Part shown: positions 36,601 through 47,084 of the stretch, piece by piece | Position numbering within the stretch: position 1 is the stretch's first letter | How the letters are laid out: each line of letters opens with the position of its first letter | Origin: Brachypodium distachyon | Taxonomy: Eukaryota; Streptophyta; Magnoliopsida; Poales; Poaceae | NCBI RefSeq assembly: GCF_000005505.3 | Contig: NC_016133.3 | Location: 53,843,237 to 53,907,236, forward strand | Length of the DNA stretch: 64,000 nucleotides | Reading direction: 5' to 3' | Made by a program: the position numbers and the translations under genes | The notes under the pieces: generated by a model | The model's database searches: none | Seen by the model: the letters and a program-made list of their open reading frames with translations, nothing else | What the model was told of the DNA's origin: nothing

Positions 36601-39600
36601 TCTGCAGTTTAAACAAACATCAAAGAGATTCAGATAGAAGTAAGATAGCCATACACATGCATATACATGTAGCTTCGATACCATATTATGCCATGATATT
36701 ATTAAGCAGTCTAAAATAAAAGAGGAAAACAGGGGGTGCGGGGTTACTCACATATGAAAACATTCTGGATCAGTTGGATTGATTGGAGGTATACATCTAT
36801 TAATGACACCAACTGCTCCTTTTACCGCAGCATCAACAAAATCACATGTTACTTTATAGAGTGCTCTACCACGTAATATCCTAAAACAACCAGAAGTAAT
36901 CTGTCAGTTAAGTTTATGGGTACCACAGAAAATGCAATGGTAGATAAGAACCTTTCTTGAGGATTTCCATGAGGGAACTCTCGGCAGGACTGCAATTCCT
37001 CATTCCAGTCTCTCTGCATGCCGATCAATTCAGTACCATATGATAACACGACAGAATCCTCAGCCCTTGCTGCATCCCTTTTATGCTCTGTTGTACATAA
37101 AATGTAAAGCTAGTTAAAGTTCAATATCAAGAGCTATTGACACAGAAAAGTACAAGGGAGAGAAGTTTCTAAGCTAACGCCAGCTGCTCTTGGAGATACG
37201 CAATACAATATGGTATCACGGAAATGTCAAGAGGAAGTTACCTGACACAGGGTAAGCTCCCAACCAAGAAGTCACTGGGAGCAAGGCCTGAACATTCTCA
37301 AAAGGATGGGCTGATGCTTTGCGGTCCAATATTTCACGAAAACCTTCAAGAGATTTGTACAATTGTCACAATAAGGACAAGCTACCATTAAGGGGCACTA
37401 CACGGTTAGTAAGATACAATCCAAAGTAATGGCCAAACCTTTCTTAAACTTGGCGCTAACTTTTTGTAGCAGACCAACTAAAGTGCTGGCCTCATGAGAT
37501 TGTTTCAACGGTCTTGAATCCAATATATTTTCACTGCTAGCATTCACATAAAAAGATTTGGAACTCCCTGTGATGCAGTATGCGTTTCCTTCTAGTGTCA
37601 CAACATCAATATAGATGAGATCTCCATGTAACCTAAGGAAACCATCAACAATTGTTAATTGCAGATTATCAAAATAGCTGGTGAACAACCTTCTAGTTCT
37701 AGCTAAGGTATTATACAGTAACAAACAGGTCCTCACTGAGGACAGAATACAAGAAAAATAATGCTTCGAAGCTAACCAGAATTGCAAAGAAAGCTTAATG
37801 AATAAAAGCAAATTAGAGCATTCACTAGCATTGTCCTACAACTGTGTATATGCAAATCAATATAATCCAAGATAGCAGGAACAGACAACCAAAGATTCAG
37901 GAGGGTAGGCAACGCCAAGATAGAAATTGAGAAATCAACAGTATGAATGAAAAATATGTTTAATTGCATCAAGGGAACTTTAAGGGGACGGACATGGTGT
38001 GTTTGTACATATGTAACTATATAATACAACTTCAATTTACTTTAAGATCTTAAATTGTTCCATCATTTTCCATATTTTCCCCATTCCGCACCTCTGGTTC
38101 CTAGATGGATGGAGGAATGTCTGCAAAGTGCTGATTCTGCTTATGTTTAGCATGATTAAGGAAACCATGATTGTCAAGCTAAATTTTAAAACATGAGATC
38201 CAGGTGTACCATTCCAACTGTTCTATAAATGCTACCATACTTGATCAGTCACCATGCCATTAGAAGATACTCCCTCCTTCTCACAAAGGTTGGCGTCTTT
38301 GGTTTCGTTAAGACAAGGCATTGACTAAAGAGTTACTCGCTCCATCCCAATTTAAATGTCGTTTTAGGCAAATCCAAAATACCAAGCCTGCAGCTAAGAA
38401 CGTATCCTAATGAGCTGCATGCAGCTGGAGTTGTTTTCCCCACCACCAATTGCTGGCGCATGCACTCTGGTCAGCGCACGCCCCACCGCCGCACTTAATT
38501 GTCGCTAGCACTAATCACCCATGCCTGCAGTCTCATCCAATCCGAGCACTAAATCCCTTTGCATGCAGTTTACCAACGCACGAGTAGTTAATGCCAAGGA
38601 GAGAAAGCCGATGAGTTTGTTTGGGCATCCTAATACGACAGTTAATTGAGGGGGAAAAATCAAAGTCTAAAACGATATCTAAATTGGGATGGAGGGAGTA
38701 CTTTATATTATTAATATGTTTTTTCAAGACATAAAATTTATATGAACAGATTCGTCTTCAAAAGTTCTTACTGATAACTGTGGTTTCCGATCATATAAAT
38801 TACATATTAATAAAGATATTATCTGTCAAAGTCTTGTCTTAATGAAACCAAATATACCAACCTTTGTGAAAAGGAGGGAGTATAAAGCATAACCGGACAA
38901 TCATATGGGATCCAAAAGACTGTCCTTCTAAAGGTATACAAAAATATTAAAATAATAAGATGAAGATGTGAATCGAATCAAAAGAGTTAACCTCCTATAA
39001 CTTGGTGGAGGATTGAACGACGAAAAAACTATGCTGTCCACGCATTTGATTTCCGCTGGTGCAGATGCCAACAAATTAGTAAGAGCAACAGTTGTGTCCT
39101 CCATGTAATTTAAACCATCAAGCTCCTGGTTAGCAGTTTTTCCTGCATCTGCTGAGGAGGGAGGGGAGGAGGACGGACATTAGATCGGATTAAGATTCGC
39201 ATGCAAATCATACATAGCAGATGAAACTGCAGCTGGTACCCCAAGCCAAATAGAGTATTATTAAGGGGGGAGAGAGAGAGAGAGAGAGATGTTGATAGTG
39301 AGACTCTTGCTGCAGAGCTAGAGATGTTGTAAGTACCTGCATTTTTCCCCTGGGTAGACTCTTGCTGCAGAGCTAGAGATGTTGATAGTGAGACATGAAG
39401 ACTAGAAAGAGAGAGCAATTCCCTGACACGGCGGAGATGAGACCTAATAGACCTCTCATCATATGTTGCTGAAAAAACATTATTTTCAGTCCCATAGTAT
39501 CAAATTCTGAGGAAAAAAATAAGAAGAAGAAGAAGAAGAATTCTGTAAAATGCATGTATACAAACCAGCAACCATCTCCAACGAACAGCCACCAGCAGTT

Positions 39601-40816
39601 ATATCTGCAATCTCAGAAATTTCATTGTAGTCCTCTAACTGGTGTGCTGAACCATCTTTTGTATGCAATATCAAATCGTAGCACGTGTAGAAGCAAGTTT
39701 CAGGTGCATCCAAGAGGAATTGTTTGACATCAATAACAGAATCTCCCGGGCTTAGCTGCATATGTAATAGCACGATATGAATTACAAAATCCTATTTCCT
39801 TTCCTCAAAATTATATGATGATTTTGACAACATAGTCTCCAACAACATCTTTGAATGTCAGTGTTAAGTTAATCTGACCACTCAAACTATAAAATATAAA
39901 TGTCACAGAATTCTGATCAGACTATAAAAACTAAGAGATAAAGACAACACAACTTTTACACATACCTGTAGCTCTAGCTTTTCACCAGATTGTGTCTTAA
40001 CAGAAACAGGGTAGAGATGAAGCTCTCCTGCTTGACATGAGAAGGTTTCCTTATTAAACCAGTTGTATACCCAGCAGAAAGAATACCGTTAAGAGAGCAT
40101 ACAAGCAGACATAGTACAGATGCTATACACAAATAAAAATCGCATGCTCGTGACAGGCAAACTAGAATGCACTTGCATAGAATGCTATGGATTGAAACAG
40201 AAGATATACAAGCGATCCAATTTAAGTTCCATAAAGGTGTTGCCACTCAGCTCAGAATGGTTTCTAAAAATGGTCGACCAGACAATTCTAAATGCACTAC
40301 ACAGACATCGGAGATGATTTCAGCTAATTTTTAATGCATGTTCAGTATCACTATTATTCTTAAGTATCATCAGGCATCACTAGCGTACGCACACAGTTAC
40401 AGACTTTATTCACTCAGCATAGAAAATTACACTCATCAATTCTTGCCTTGCTCTAAATTACTTCGTCAATAAAAGTACTTTGCCAGTTGGATATTTGTAA
40501 CTCCAATGTTTCCGCCGGCAACCAGTCAATTCCCAAAAAGGTTACGACTTTTTAAACATATGGATTATAGAGCGCAAGCGGTTATCTCACCTTCAGCGGG
40601 CTTCTCTGCAGGCTGTGCGACCGAAGCTGCATCTCCCTCCTCCTTTTCAACATCCACCGCACCGACCTCCGCAGCAGGGGCTTCACTCACAACCCCGTTC
40701 TCAGGCTTGTCCTCCTGAACTCCATCAGTAACAGGCACTACCGGCTCCACCGGAACGGCCTGGCTGGCGGCCTGCGCCTTCGCCTTGTTCCTCCCACCCT
40801 TCGACTTCCCCGCCAT
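27633..40816 (-). CDS. FMT: Clustered mitochondria protein FRIENDLY (28 coding exons), with a frameshift in exon 12
   Basis: Homologue of Arabidopsis FRIENDLY, a cytosolic CLU-family protein needed for normal mitochondrial distribution and association. Exons, 5' to 3' on the minus strand: 40591-40816, 39966-40027, 39566-39755, 39337-39468, 38992-39151, 37439-37632, 37242-37343, 36952-37087, 36752-36880, 35630-36011, 34781-34885, 34248-34367, 33315-33423, 33131-33205, 32464-32598, 32218-32388, 32044-32130, 31239-31364, 30962-31102, 30818-30886, 30419-30577, 30253-30309, 30123-30163, 29681-29800, 29095-29404, 28911-29018, 28639-28704, 27633-28073. All have GT-AG ends and agreeing phases. Without the extra base the product would be about 1383 residues (Arabidopsis 1407). 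Landmarks are [20 protein letters not shown] (CLU N-terminal domain), [18 protein letters not shown] and [14 protein letters not shown] (CLU core), and the TPR block [21 protein letters not shown] run of five As at 34320-34324 gives one T too many, so the frame fails in exon 12. Confidence 0.92.
31921..31994 (-). pseudogene. Decayed duplicate of FRIENDLY exon 17
   Basis: The plus strand from TTTGCAGACTTGACAATATC onward aligns with functional exon 17 (32044-32130, TTTGCAGACCTAACAATTAT and onward), ending at GCTTGAT in both. Identity is roughly three quarters by eye over about 65 bases, with a one-base gap. It lies in the next intron, about 50 bases downstream in transcription. The frame is not kept, so it should not be spliced in as coding sequence. 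Confidence 0.7.
33548..33878. mobile_element. 331-bp MITE in a FRIENDLY intron
   Basis: The left end ACAGCTCATTTGGCACC is matched by the inverted right end ACAACTCGTTTGGCTCC. The interior is dominated by AATTC/GAATT and TTTCATTTCA motifs, including a (TTTCA)4 microsatellite at 33567-33591. Target-site duplications are unclear, so the superfamily is left open. Confidence 0.55.
35045..35252. mobile_element. Foldback element in a FRIENDLY intron
   Basis: The core hairpin has arms GGGTATATTCGAATCAC (35145-35161) and GTGATTCAAATATACCC (35210-35226), with a second small hairpin of GGGTATG/CATACCC inside. Beyond it, ACATCTATTTTTTTCATTCA (about 35045) mirrors the inverse of TAAATGCAGATGTAG (about 35238-35252). 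This points to a longer, decayed inverted repeat. Confidence 0.5.
38270..38880. mobile_element. Stowaway-type MITE interrupted by another MITE
   Basis: Outer ends are CTCCCTCCTTCTCACAAAGG (38270) and CCTTTGTGAAAAGGAGGGAG (38880), perfect inverses over about 20 bases except at one or two positions, with TA duplications at 38268-38269 and 38881-38882. The arms continue with TTAAGACAAG and its inverse. The inner element (38336-38698) splits the left arm after 66 bases. Without it the outer element would be about 246 bp. Confidence 0.85.
38336..38698. mobile_element. Inner 363-bp Stowaway-type MITE
   Basis: The ends CTCGCTCCATCCCAATTTAA and TAAATTGGGATGGAGGGAG are inverted copies, flanked by TA at 38334-38335 and 38699-38700. 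The arms also share TTTTAG...GACTTTG-type sequence. The interior is unusually GC-rich (CACGCCCCACCGCCGCAC). It sits wholly inside the outer MITE and is therefore younger. Confidence 0.85.
39283..39330 (-). repeat. Partial duplicate of FRIENDLY exon 4 next to its donor site
   Basis: GATGTTGATAGTGAGACTCT with TGCTGCAGAGCTAGAGATGTTG, in the intron immediately downstream of exon 4, repeats the exon sequence at 39361-39394 almost exactly. A GA microsatellite (39269-39288) borders it. The copy ends just outside the donor at 39336. Confidence 0.75.
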
Positions 40817-41231
40817 ATTCCTGCCCAAGCCAAAAGCAACAACACCAAATCTCATCAGTCAAAACCCCGCCGCAGCCCATAACACACAAAAACAAAATGA
40901 TTCTCCCCACTAAACCGCATCCACACCCCGAGCACCACGCGAGCGCACGATCTGAAGTGGAATCAAAACCCTAAACCCTCGCGCAATCGACTCCGAGCTG
41001 GACGGAGCGCGCGCGCCAATGGGACGGAGTAGGCACGGATTCGGTAGGAGGACGAGGGACCGGATTGGGGGGGCGCACGAGAGCGAACCTGCCGCCTGCG
41101 GCGCCGCGGAAGCTTCGGCTCCGCGGAGAGGAGAGGCGGCGCGAGGCGGAGAACGAGACGGGAACGATTGGCTTTGGAGGCGAGGGGCTGTTTGGGTAAA
41201 ATGGAGGAGGGCAGATGCCTGCGCCGGACGC

Positions 41232-41244
41232 CGTTTTTATACGA
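41232..41244 (-). promoter_or_regulatory. TATA box of FRIENDLY
   Basis: The minus strand reads CGTATAAAAACGG. Transcription would start near 41205, leaving a leader of nearly 400 bases. A leader intron is possible: donor GCAG|GTTCGCTC near 41087, acceptor GGGCAG near 40828. Confidence 0.55.
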
Positions 41245-41282
41245 GCGAGCGGCCCCCCTCCTAATCCCCCGCGGTCGCCACA

Positions 41283-43477
41283 CTCCGCCGCTGGCGTCTG
41301 GGGCCTGGGCTCTGGGTAAGGCGAATCTCTCGTTTCGTTAATTTTTCTTCAACCCGTTGCGCACGCACGGCGGTGATATTTCAGCCTCTGATGTGCGGCT
41401 GCTTTGTAGGGGCAGTTTCGACATAGCCTGCGCCGGAAACTACTCCGGCGTGAGATCCCGGAGGGTGGTTAGGGTTTTTGGAGGGGTTTAGGCGGCTCTA
41501 GCCATTGGCTAATGGTCGATCCACGTCTTGTCTGACATTCACACGGTTCGGAGTACTACCACTGAAAGTTCACAAAAAAAAAACCAGTAGCACTGATCTC
41601 AAAATGCAGAGTACGAAACGGTAGACATATCCTAATGTGAAACAGTGCGGTTTGTTCGTGTCACTAGGCGAAATTTGGGTAAATTTTACACATACACATC
41701 AATTATGGAAACGGGTAAACATGATACTGATGTGCTGTTTAGTTAGGATCGAGTCAAGTCCATTTTTAGAAAACATACATGCTCCCGAATATCATGCATG
41801 GTTTGTACTAATATGTTTCCTCAGTCAGCTGGCATTGGTTCCTGATATTGCCCAAATAATCTTACGTGATTTTCGATGGAAACAATCTAGCGTCCAGTGC
41901 CAGGCTTATAACGACCGAAAAATGATTGGCTATTAGGGACAGTGCTAATTGCACAGTAAATCTTATGGCCTACTGTATTACCCTCAAAAAATTAGGGATG
42001 GTGTTGTTAGATTCAGCGTATATCTGTGTCGAACACATATTACCAACTCGAGATTTCGAATGCCATGTTTCCATCACATGATAGGCATGCCTCACTTCCT
42101 TGAAAAAGCATGCATGCCTGTAACTGACAAACATAGTTTTGCATAATAACTATAACAATGTTGTTTTGTTCCGATATCGTTGAATGTTCACAACTTGAGC
42201 AACATGTTTATATTATGCCACTCGGAAAATGGAGGTAGACTCACACAACAAGCCACTCAGAAAATGGAGGCAGCAACAACAACACCTCTCAAAAAACACC
42301 TTTCTAAAAAAAGACCATGTGGTTTGAGGATTGTTGCGATGTCATTTATGATGATAACGTTTTCAGATTTATAAGATGCCAAGAAGTCACAAGGAAATTA
42401 GCAAAGTGGTTATGGAAGGGTACGTGTGATTGTTGACTTTTGGGGATAAAGATATTGTCTATGTTGTCCTTTTGTGAGGGGATGCGGATATTAATTGGCC
42501 ATGGTGCACGTGTCATTTGCAACACCTCTCGAAAACAATCAATAGGAGCAGATGAACGTGCGGTTCTTATAAATCTGTAACGAGGGGTTGGAAACCATGT
42601 TGCTGCAATTAATCTTATATAACATGTTGAATACAATAAGAGTGCACATACTATGATCTTGATTATGCCATAGAAGATCACATGAAAAGATTCAAATAGG
42701 TTTGAGCGGTGCTATACCTAAGAAATCGAGGGCCAGGTGCGGAATTCAAATTTAGTTCTTTTTTTAAGAATAATGGATGACGAAACATGACACATGTTTA
42801 TGGCAATACAATTCTTCTAAGAATTAAAAGCCAAAATCTTGAAACTCTTTTTTTTTAATAACAATGGTCTCACGATTTGTACTTCTCACTAACATTTTGC
42901 AATAATACATGGATCGACATCTTGCATCACATATGGAACAGAGTAAAGTTGCTTACAAATAATCAATACTCACATCCTCTCAGATCTTGCCACGAAGCAA
43001 ACGATCGCCATGGAGGGTGGTGCTAGTAGGTTCGGATGAATGGGACCGCCGCGGCGCTGCACCACCGAATCCTCACCCCGCTGCCCCACGACAAACAACT
43101 TGCGCAGCGGTCTCGTGCTTCGTTAGAGACAATAGCTCCGAACACTCCCATGCCTGCCGAAGCCCCCACCCATCCAAACCACCTTGAGAAAATCACAAGT
43201 GCTAGCTTCGCGGTTCGCCGGTGACGACATTCGCAATAGTCAGTCGATATCCAGGAAGAGCGGGAGGGGAAAAAGATGAAGAAAATGAGGCGTCGAGTAC
43301 CTTCCTCTAACCTGAATAAAACAAACTCGTGTGCAACATTTGTCCCTGTAAACATTGAAGGCAGACACGACCACTAACAGGCGGGACAAACAAAGAAAAA
43401 AACGCTCCGTGCGAGAATTCCTGTAGCCTTAGACTTTATGTGCAAGGAATTGTCACAACACCGTTACTTTACCGGTA
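41283..43477. other. Intergenic region, no gene recognised
   Basis: Upstream flank of FRIENDLY. Short frames near 42990-43330 are GC-rich but match nothing I know and may be repeat-derived. Confidence 0.35.
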
Positions 43478-43633
43478 CCTCCGTTCTCAAACAAATATAC
43501 TAAAAAATATACATGATGACAAATTTAATAAAACTAGTTTAGAGTTCTAGATGGCAGCAGATTTTCTATAAATGTAATTAAATTATCGTGATATGCAATT
43601 TAAGAAAAAAAACAGAATTAGGAAGGGACGAAG
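43478..43633. mobile_element. Degenerate Stowaway-type MITE
   Basis: The left end CCTCCGTTCTCAAACAAATA follows TA. The right end GAATTAGGAAGGGACGAAG precedes TA at 43634-43635. The ends are only roughly inverse, so this is an old copy. Confidence 0.5.
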
Positions 43634-44234
43634 TATCGACAGCGAACGGCTACCGGCCTAGATAGCGGTGTACCCAAGTTATAACTAGGTGGTGCACTAG
43701 ACATCGGGTCTACAATCATTTCCTTTGTTATGTTTCACATATGCATAGTGTGACACGCATAATACGAAATGAGATTTATGTTTTTTTAGAAAAGGAGAAC
43801 GGGACATTTTTGCTCTAGGTCCGCCCCTGGGCCTGGAGTTTCGGGCATACATTGAGTTTTCAGTGAGAGAAAAAAAAAGTTTGATTTTCAGTAAAGCAAG
43901 GCTGGGAAACCACCTCAAAATGTGGATTGTGGCCACAGGCCCACAAGAAAAGAAAAAAGGAGCCGCTCCGCCGCTTTTCCGTTGCTTGTGTGACTGCGAG
44001 ATGTGCCCGCCTGCTGGGAGAATCTCTATCCAGACCGGTTCCGTGCGCGTCCGGTGTGCCGTTGCGGCTCCGGCTCTCCCTCTTGGTTCCTTCACGCATC
44101 ATTTCTCTCTCGCCCCCGGTTCCACACCTACTGTATCTTTTTAACACAGCCAGCGCGGATCCCCGATCCCCTCCCGCTCGCATTTTTCGACGCGGCAGCG
44201 AATTCGACTAGACTCTCCCGCCGCCCTGCAGCCC

Positions 44235-46586
44235 ATGGACCTCCCGGTGGTGGATCTCGCACCTTACCTGCAAATCGCCGGCGGCACCGGGCCGGCGGAG
44301 GCGGAGGAGGGGATTCGCGCGCTTTGCGCCGCGGTGAGCGCCAGCCTCAGGGATACGGGGGCGCTGCTGGTCAAGGACCCCCGCTGCTCCGCCGCCGACA
44401 ACGACCGCTTCCTCGACGTCGTCGAGCGCTACTTCGCTCGATCCGACGACTCCAAGCGTCTCCAGGAGCGCCCTCAGCTCCACTACCAGGTAACGGATGG
44501 GTTTGATGCAGTGGTAGGCTTAGGCTGGTAGCCTCCTCATCCTTCTGCTTCTTCTGCGAATTAGGTGGGATCGGAGGCTAGGGTTGGGGCAAAATTAAGT
44601 TCGACCTGCTAGGATCAGCAATACTTAGTATGTCGGATCAAGTTCTCTGTGACCCGCTGCATTATTAAATCGTCATCAGAATTCAGGCACTTAAAGATTG
44701 ACAATCCAACAATTGCGCTGAATATATTATGTATGGTGCCTTCATTTGACCCTGTTAGTGATGATGAATTCCGGTTCTTTTTAAAATGGCAAGGTCGGTG
44801 TGACACCTGAAGGCGTGGAGGTACCTCGCAGCCTTGTCGACAAGGAGATGCAAGACAAGATTAAGAGTATGCCGGACGAGTTTCAGCCAGCCACCCCCAA
44901 GGGACCGGACCCAAAATGGCGGTACATGTGGAGAGTGGGTCCTCGCCCATCGAACACCCGCTTCAAGGTTGTCATTTCTATATGACCCTTTCAGTGTGAT
45001 GTGGAAGTCTTGAAAGAATTCCACATATCATGTGTCGCCATTTTCCCCCGTTGTATACTGATTACCGAGTTGTGAGTAATCTTCGTGTAGGAGCTGAACT
45101 CAGAACCTGTTATCCCTGATGGATTACCAGAGTGGAAAGAGACTATGGATTCCTGGGGTTCTAAAATGATTTCTGCAATTGAGGTACACATCCAATGTGC
45201 ATACTTCATCCTGAATTGATGTTTCCCACAAACTATCTATGTATGGCGACCATATGTTATACAATTATGTAAGTTGATTGCGCCATACTTTTATGAAGGT
45301 TGTTGCTGAGATGGCTGCGATTGGATTTGGCTTGTCAAAGGATGCATTTACCTCTTTGATGAAGGAGGTAATGTTGTAATTCTCTGCACTCAGTCGTTCA
45401 GTTGAAATTTGTAAACTTTTTCAAAATGCAAGGTATTCAAATATTGCCAAGTCCCAGCTCTTAGTCAAATTAAAATGCTTTGATGGGTTCAAGACGTGAT
45501 ATATATATATTTTTTGATTCATCACTGGAGGAATTCAAATTTTTGAGTACTAGACGTATTATTCACACTGAAGTTCATTAATCATCCCATTGACATTCCT
45601 CAGCTTTACTTGTGTTGCAATAGGGACCACATCTTCTAGCACCAACTGGAAGTGATCTGCTGCGTCACGGTTCTGAGGGCACTGTTTTTGCTGGGTTTCA
45701 TTATGATCTTAATTTCTTGACCATACATGGCCGGAGTAGATTTCCAGGCCTGAACATTTGGTTAAGAAATGGTAAGAAGATGGAGGTGAAGGTCCCGGTT
45801 GGCTGTCTTCTCATTCAGTCAGGGAAACAGGTTAGCTTTGCCTTTTGCTTGATACATTTTAATTGATCCACACACATGGTTCAAGAAGGCTTATGCATAT
45901 TGGTAGGTGTCAAGTATGTTAGTTTGATGATATTGTCTTCAATATTTATCCTGGCTTGTGAGCACTGATTTTCGTGAAATACATGATGCTGTCATCGTAG
46001 AAACCAACCACTGGTTCCATATCTGAATCTTTTCTGTAATATTAAACACCTGCGTGCAAGGATCTAAAAAACCCTAGATGGATGTGCTGAGCAAACTAAT
46101 AGCTGGGCCATATTTCTAGGGTGTTTGGTGTGGCAGTAAAGTACGCAAAATGATACATCTCTCACTATCTTGGCGTGTTTCTTTCTGCACAGTTGGAATG
46201 GCTTACTGGTGGTGAGTGTTTAGCTGGAATGCACGAGGTAGTGGTGACCAAGAGGACAATAGAGGCTATAGCATTAGCTAAAGAGCAAAATCGGAGCTTG
46301 TGGAGGGTCTCGTCAACGGTAATTAGTCTCGATTCCCATGCTGTGTTTGCTACTTTCAGCTTTGTGATAATTTCCAGAGTCCTGATTTCTCCAAGAAGTA
46401 TTGACTAACCGATTTGTATGTATTTCTAAACAGCTATTCTCACACATTGCTTCTGATGCGACGATCAAGCCATTGGGCCACTTTGCCGAAGCACCCAATG
46501 CAAATAGTTATCCGCCAATATGTGCTGGGGATTATGTCGAACAGGAGCTCGCGGCGATTAATCTGAAGGGGAAGAATGGACTCTAG
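44235..46586 (+). CDS. 2-oxoglutarate/Fe(II)-dependent oxygenase-like protein (7 exons)
   Basis: Predicted soluble oxygenase of the isopenicillin-N-synthase/2-oxoglutarate superfamily, 358 residues; substrate unknown. Exons are 44235-44489, 44794-44967, 45091-45183, 45299-45367, 45624-45830, 46193-46318 and 46434-46586. Every exon is a multiple of three bases, all junctions are phase 0 and GT-AG. The N-terminus LPVVDLAPYL is the usual start of the DIOX_N domain. The iron ligands are visible as HYD (His223, Asp225) in GFHYDLNFLTIHGRSRFPG and a distal His280 in LAGMHEVVV. The expected RxS co-substrate motif is Arg304-Val-Ser306. The metal triad is intact. The WLRNGKKMEVKVPVG region and the long spacing match a small conserved plant subgroup distinct from hormone-synthesis oxygenases. 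It converges with the next gene, the two stop codons lying about 500 bases apart. Confidence 0.9.
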
Positions 46587-47084
46587 GCATATGCAGGCTG
46601 CCGAATCTTATATGGTCAGAACGCGAATGCGATGGACCAAAAGCTGATACTTGTATCTTCATTCCCCTTTGCTCACATACATAGGTTGTCTCAGGTTATT
46701 CTCTGCGCGACCCATCTATGTCCAGGCTAAGTATGTTCATTTTATCCTCTTGTTAAGGTATAGTGGATGCTCTGATGTATACCAAACTGATGTCACTTGT
46801 GAAAATCAAATAATATCGCTACAATGGAAACCAAATGTGAGAGTGATATCTGCCTTGCTATATCTTGTGTGTGCGTGTGTGAGGGATATCTGCCTTGCTA
46901 GACAGACACAGCACTATTTTACTGGCCAAAACTATAATCCACTCCGCGCAATACGCTGTCACACCACGACGTGTTCTTCCTCATCACAAACCGACTAATC
47001 AAGATTTACATATGTACAGCGAGCCAGTAATTAAGACCGTAACTGTAAGGGCGTCAAAGGCTTTGTCCAGCAAGCAAGCGTTCA
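46587..47084. other. Convergent 3' UTR region between two genes
   Basis: It holds the 3' UTR of the oxygenase gene and, probably, that of the minus-strand gene ending at 47085. A 20-base sequence (GAGTGATATCTGCCTTGCTA) at 46841-46860 recurs at 46881-46900 with two mismatches around a GT-rich spacer. Confidence 0.5.

Noticed and set aside
41555..41596. Poly-A tract between ACTACCACTG and AGTAGCACTG, considered as another micro-insert
   Set aside because: The flanking sequences match too poorly to call a target-site duplication.
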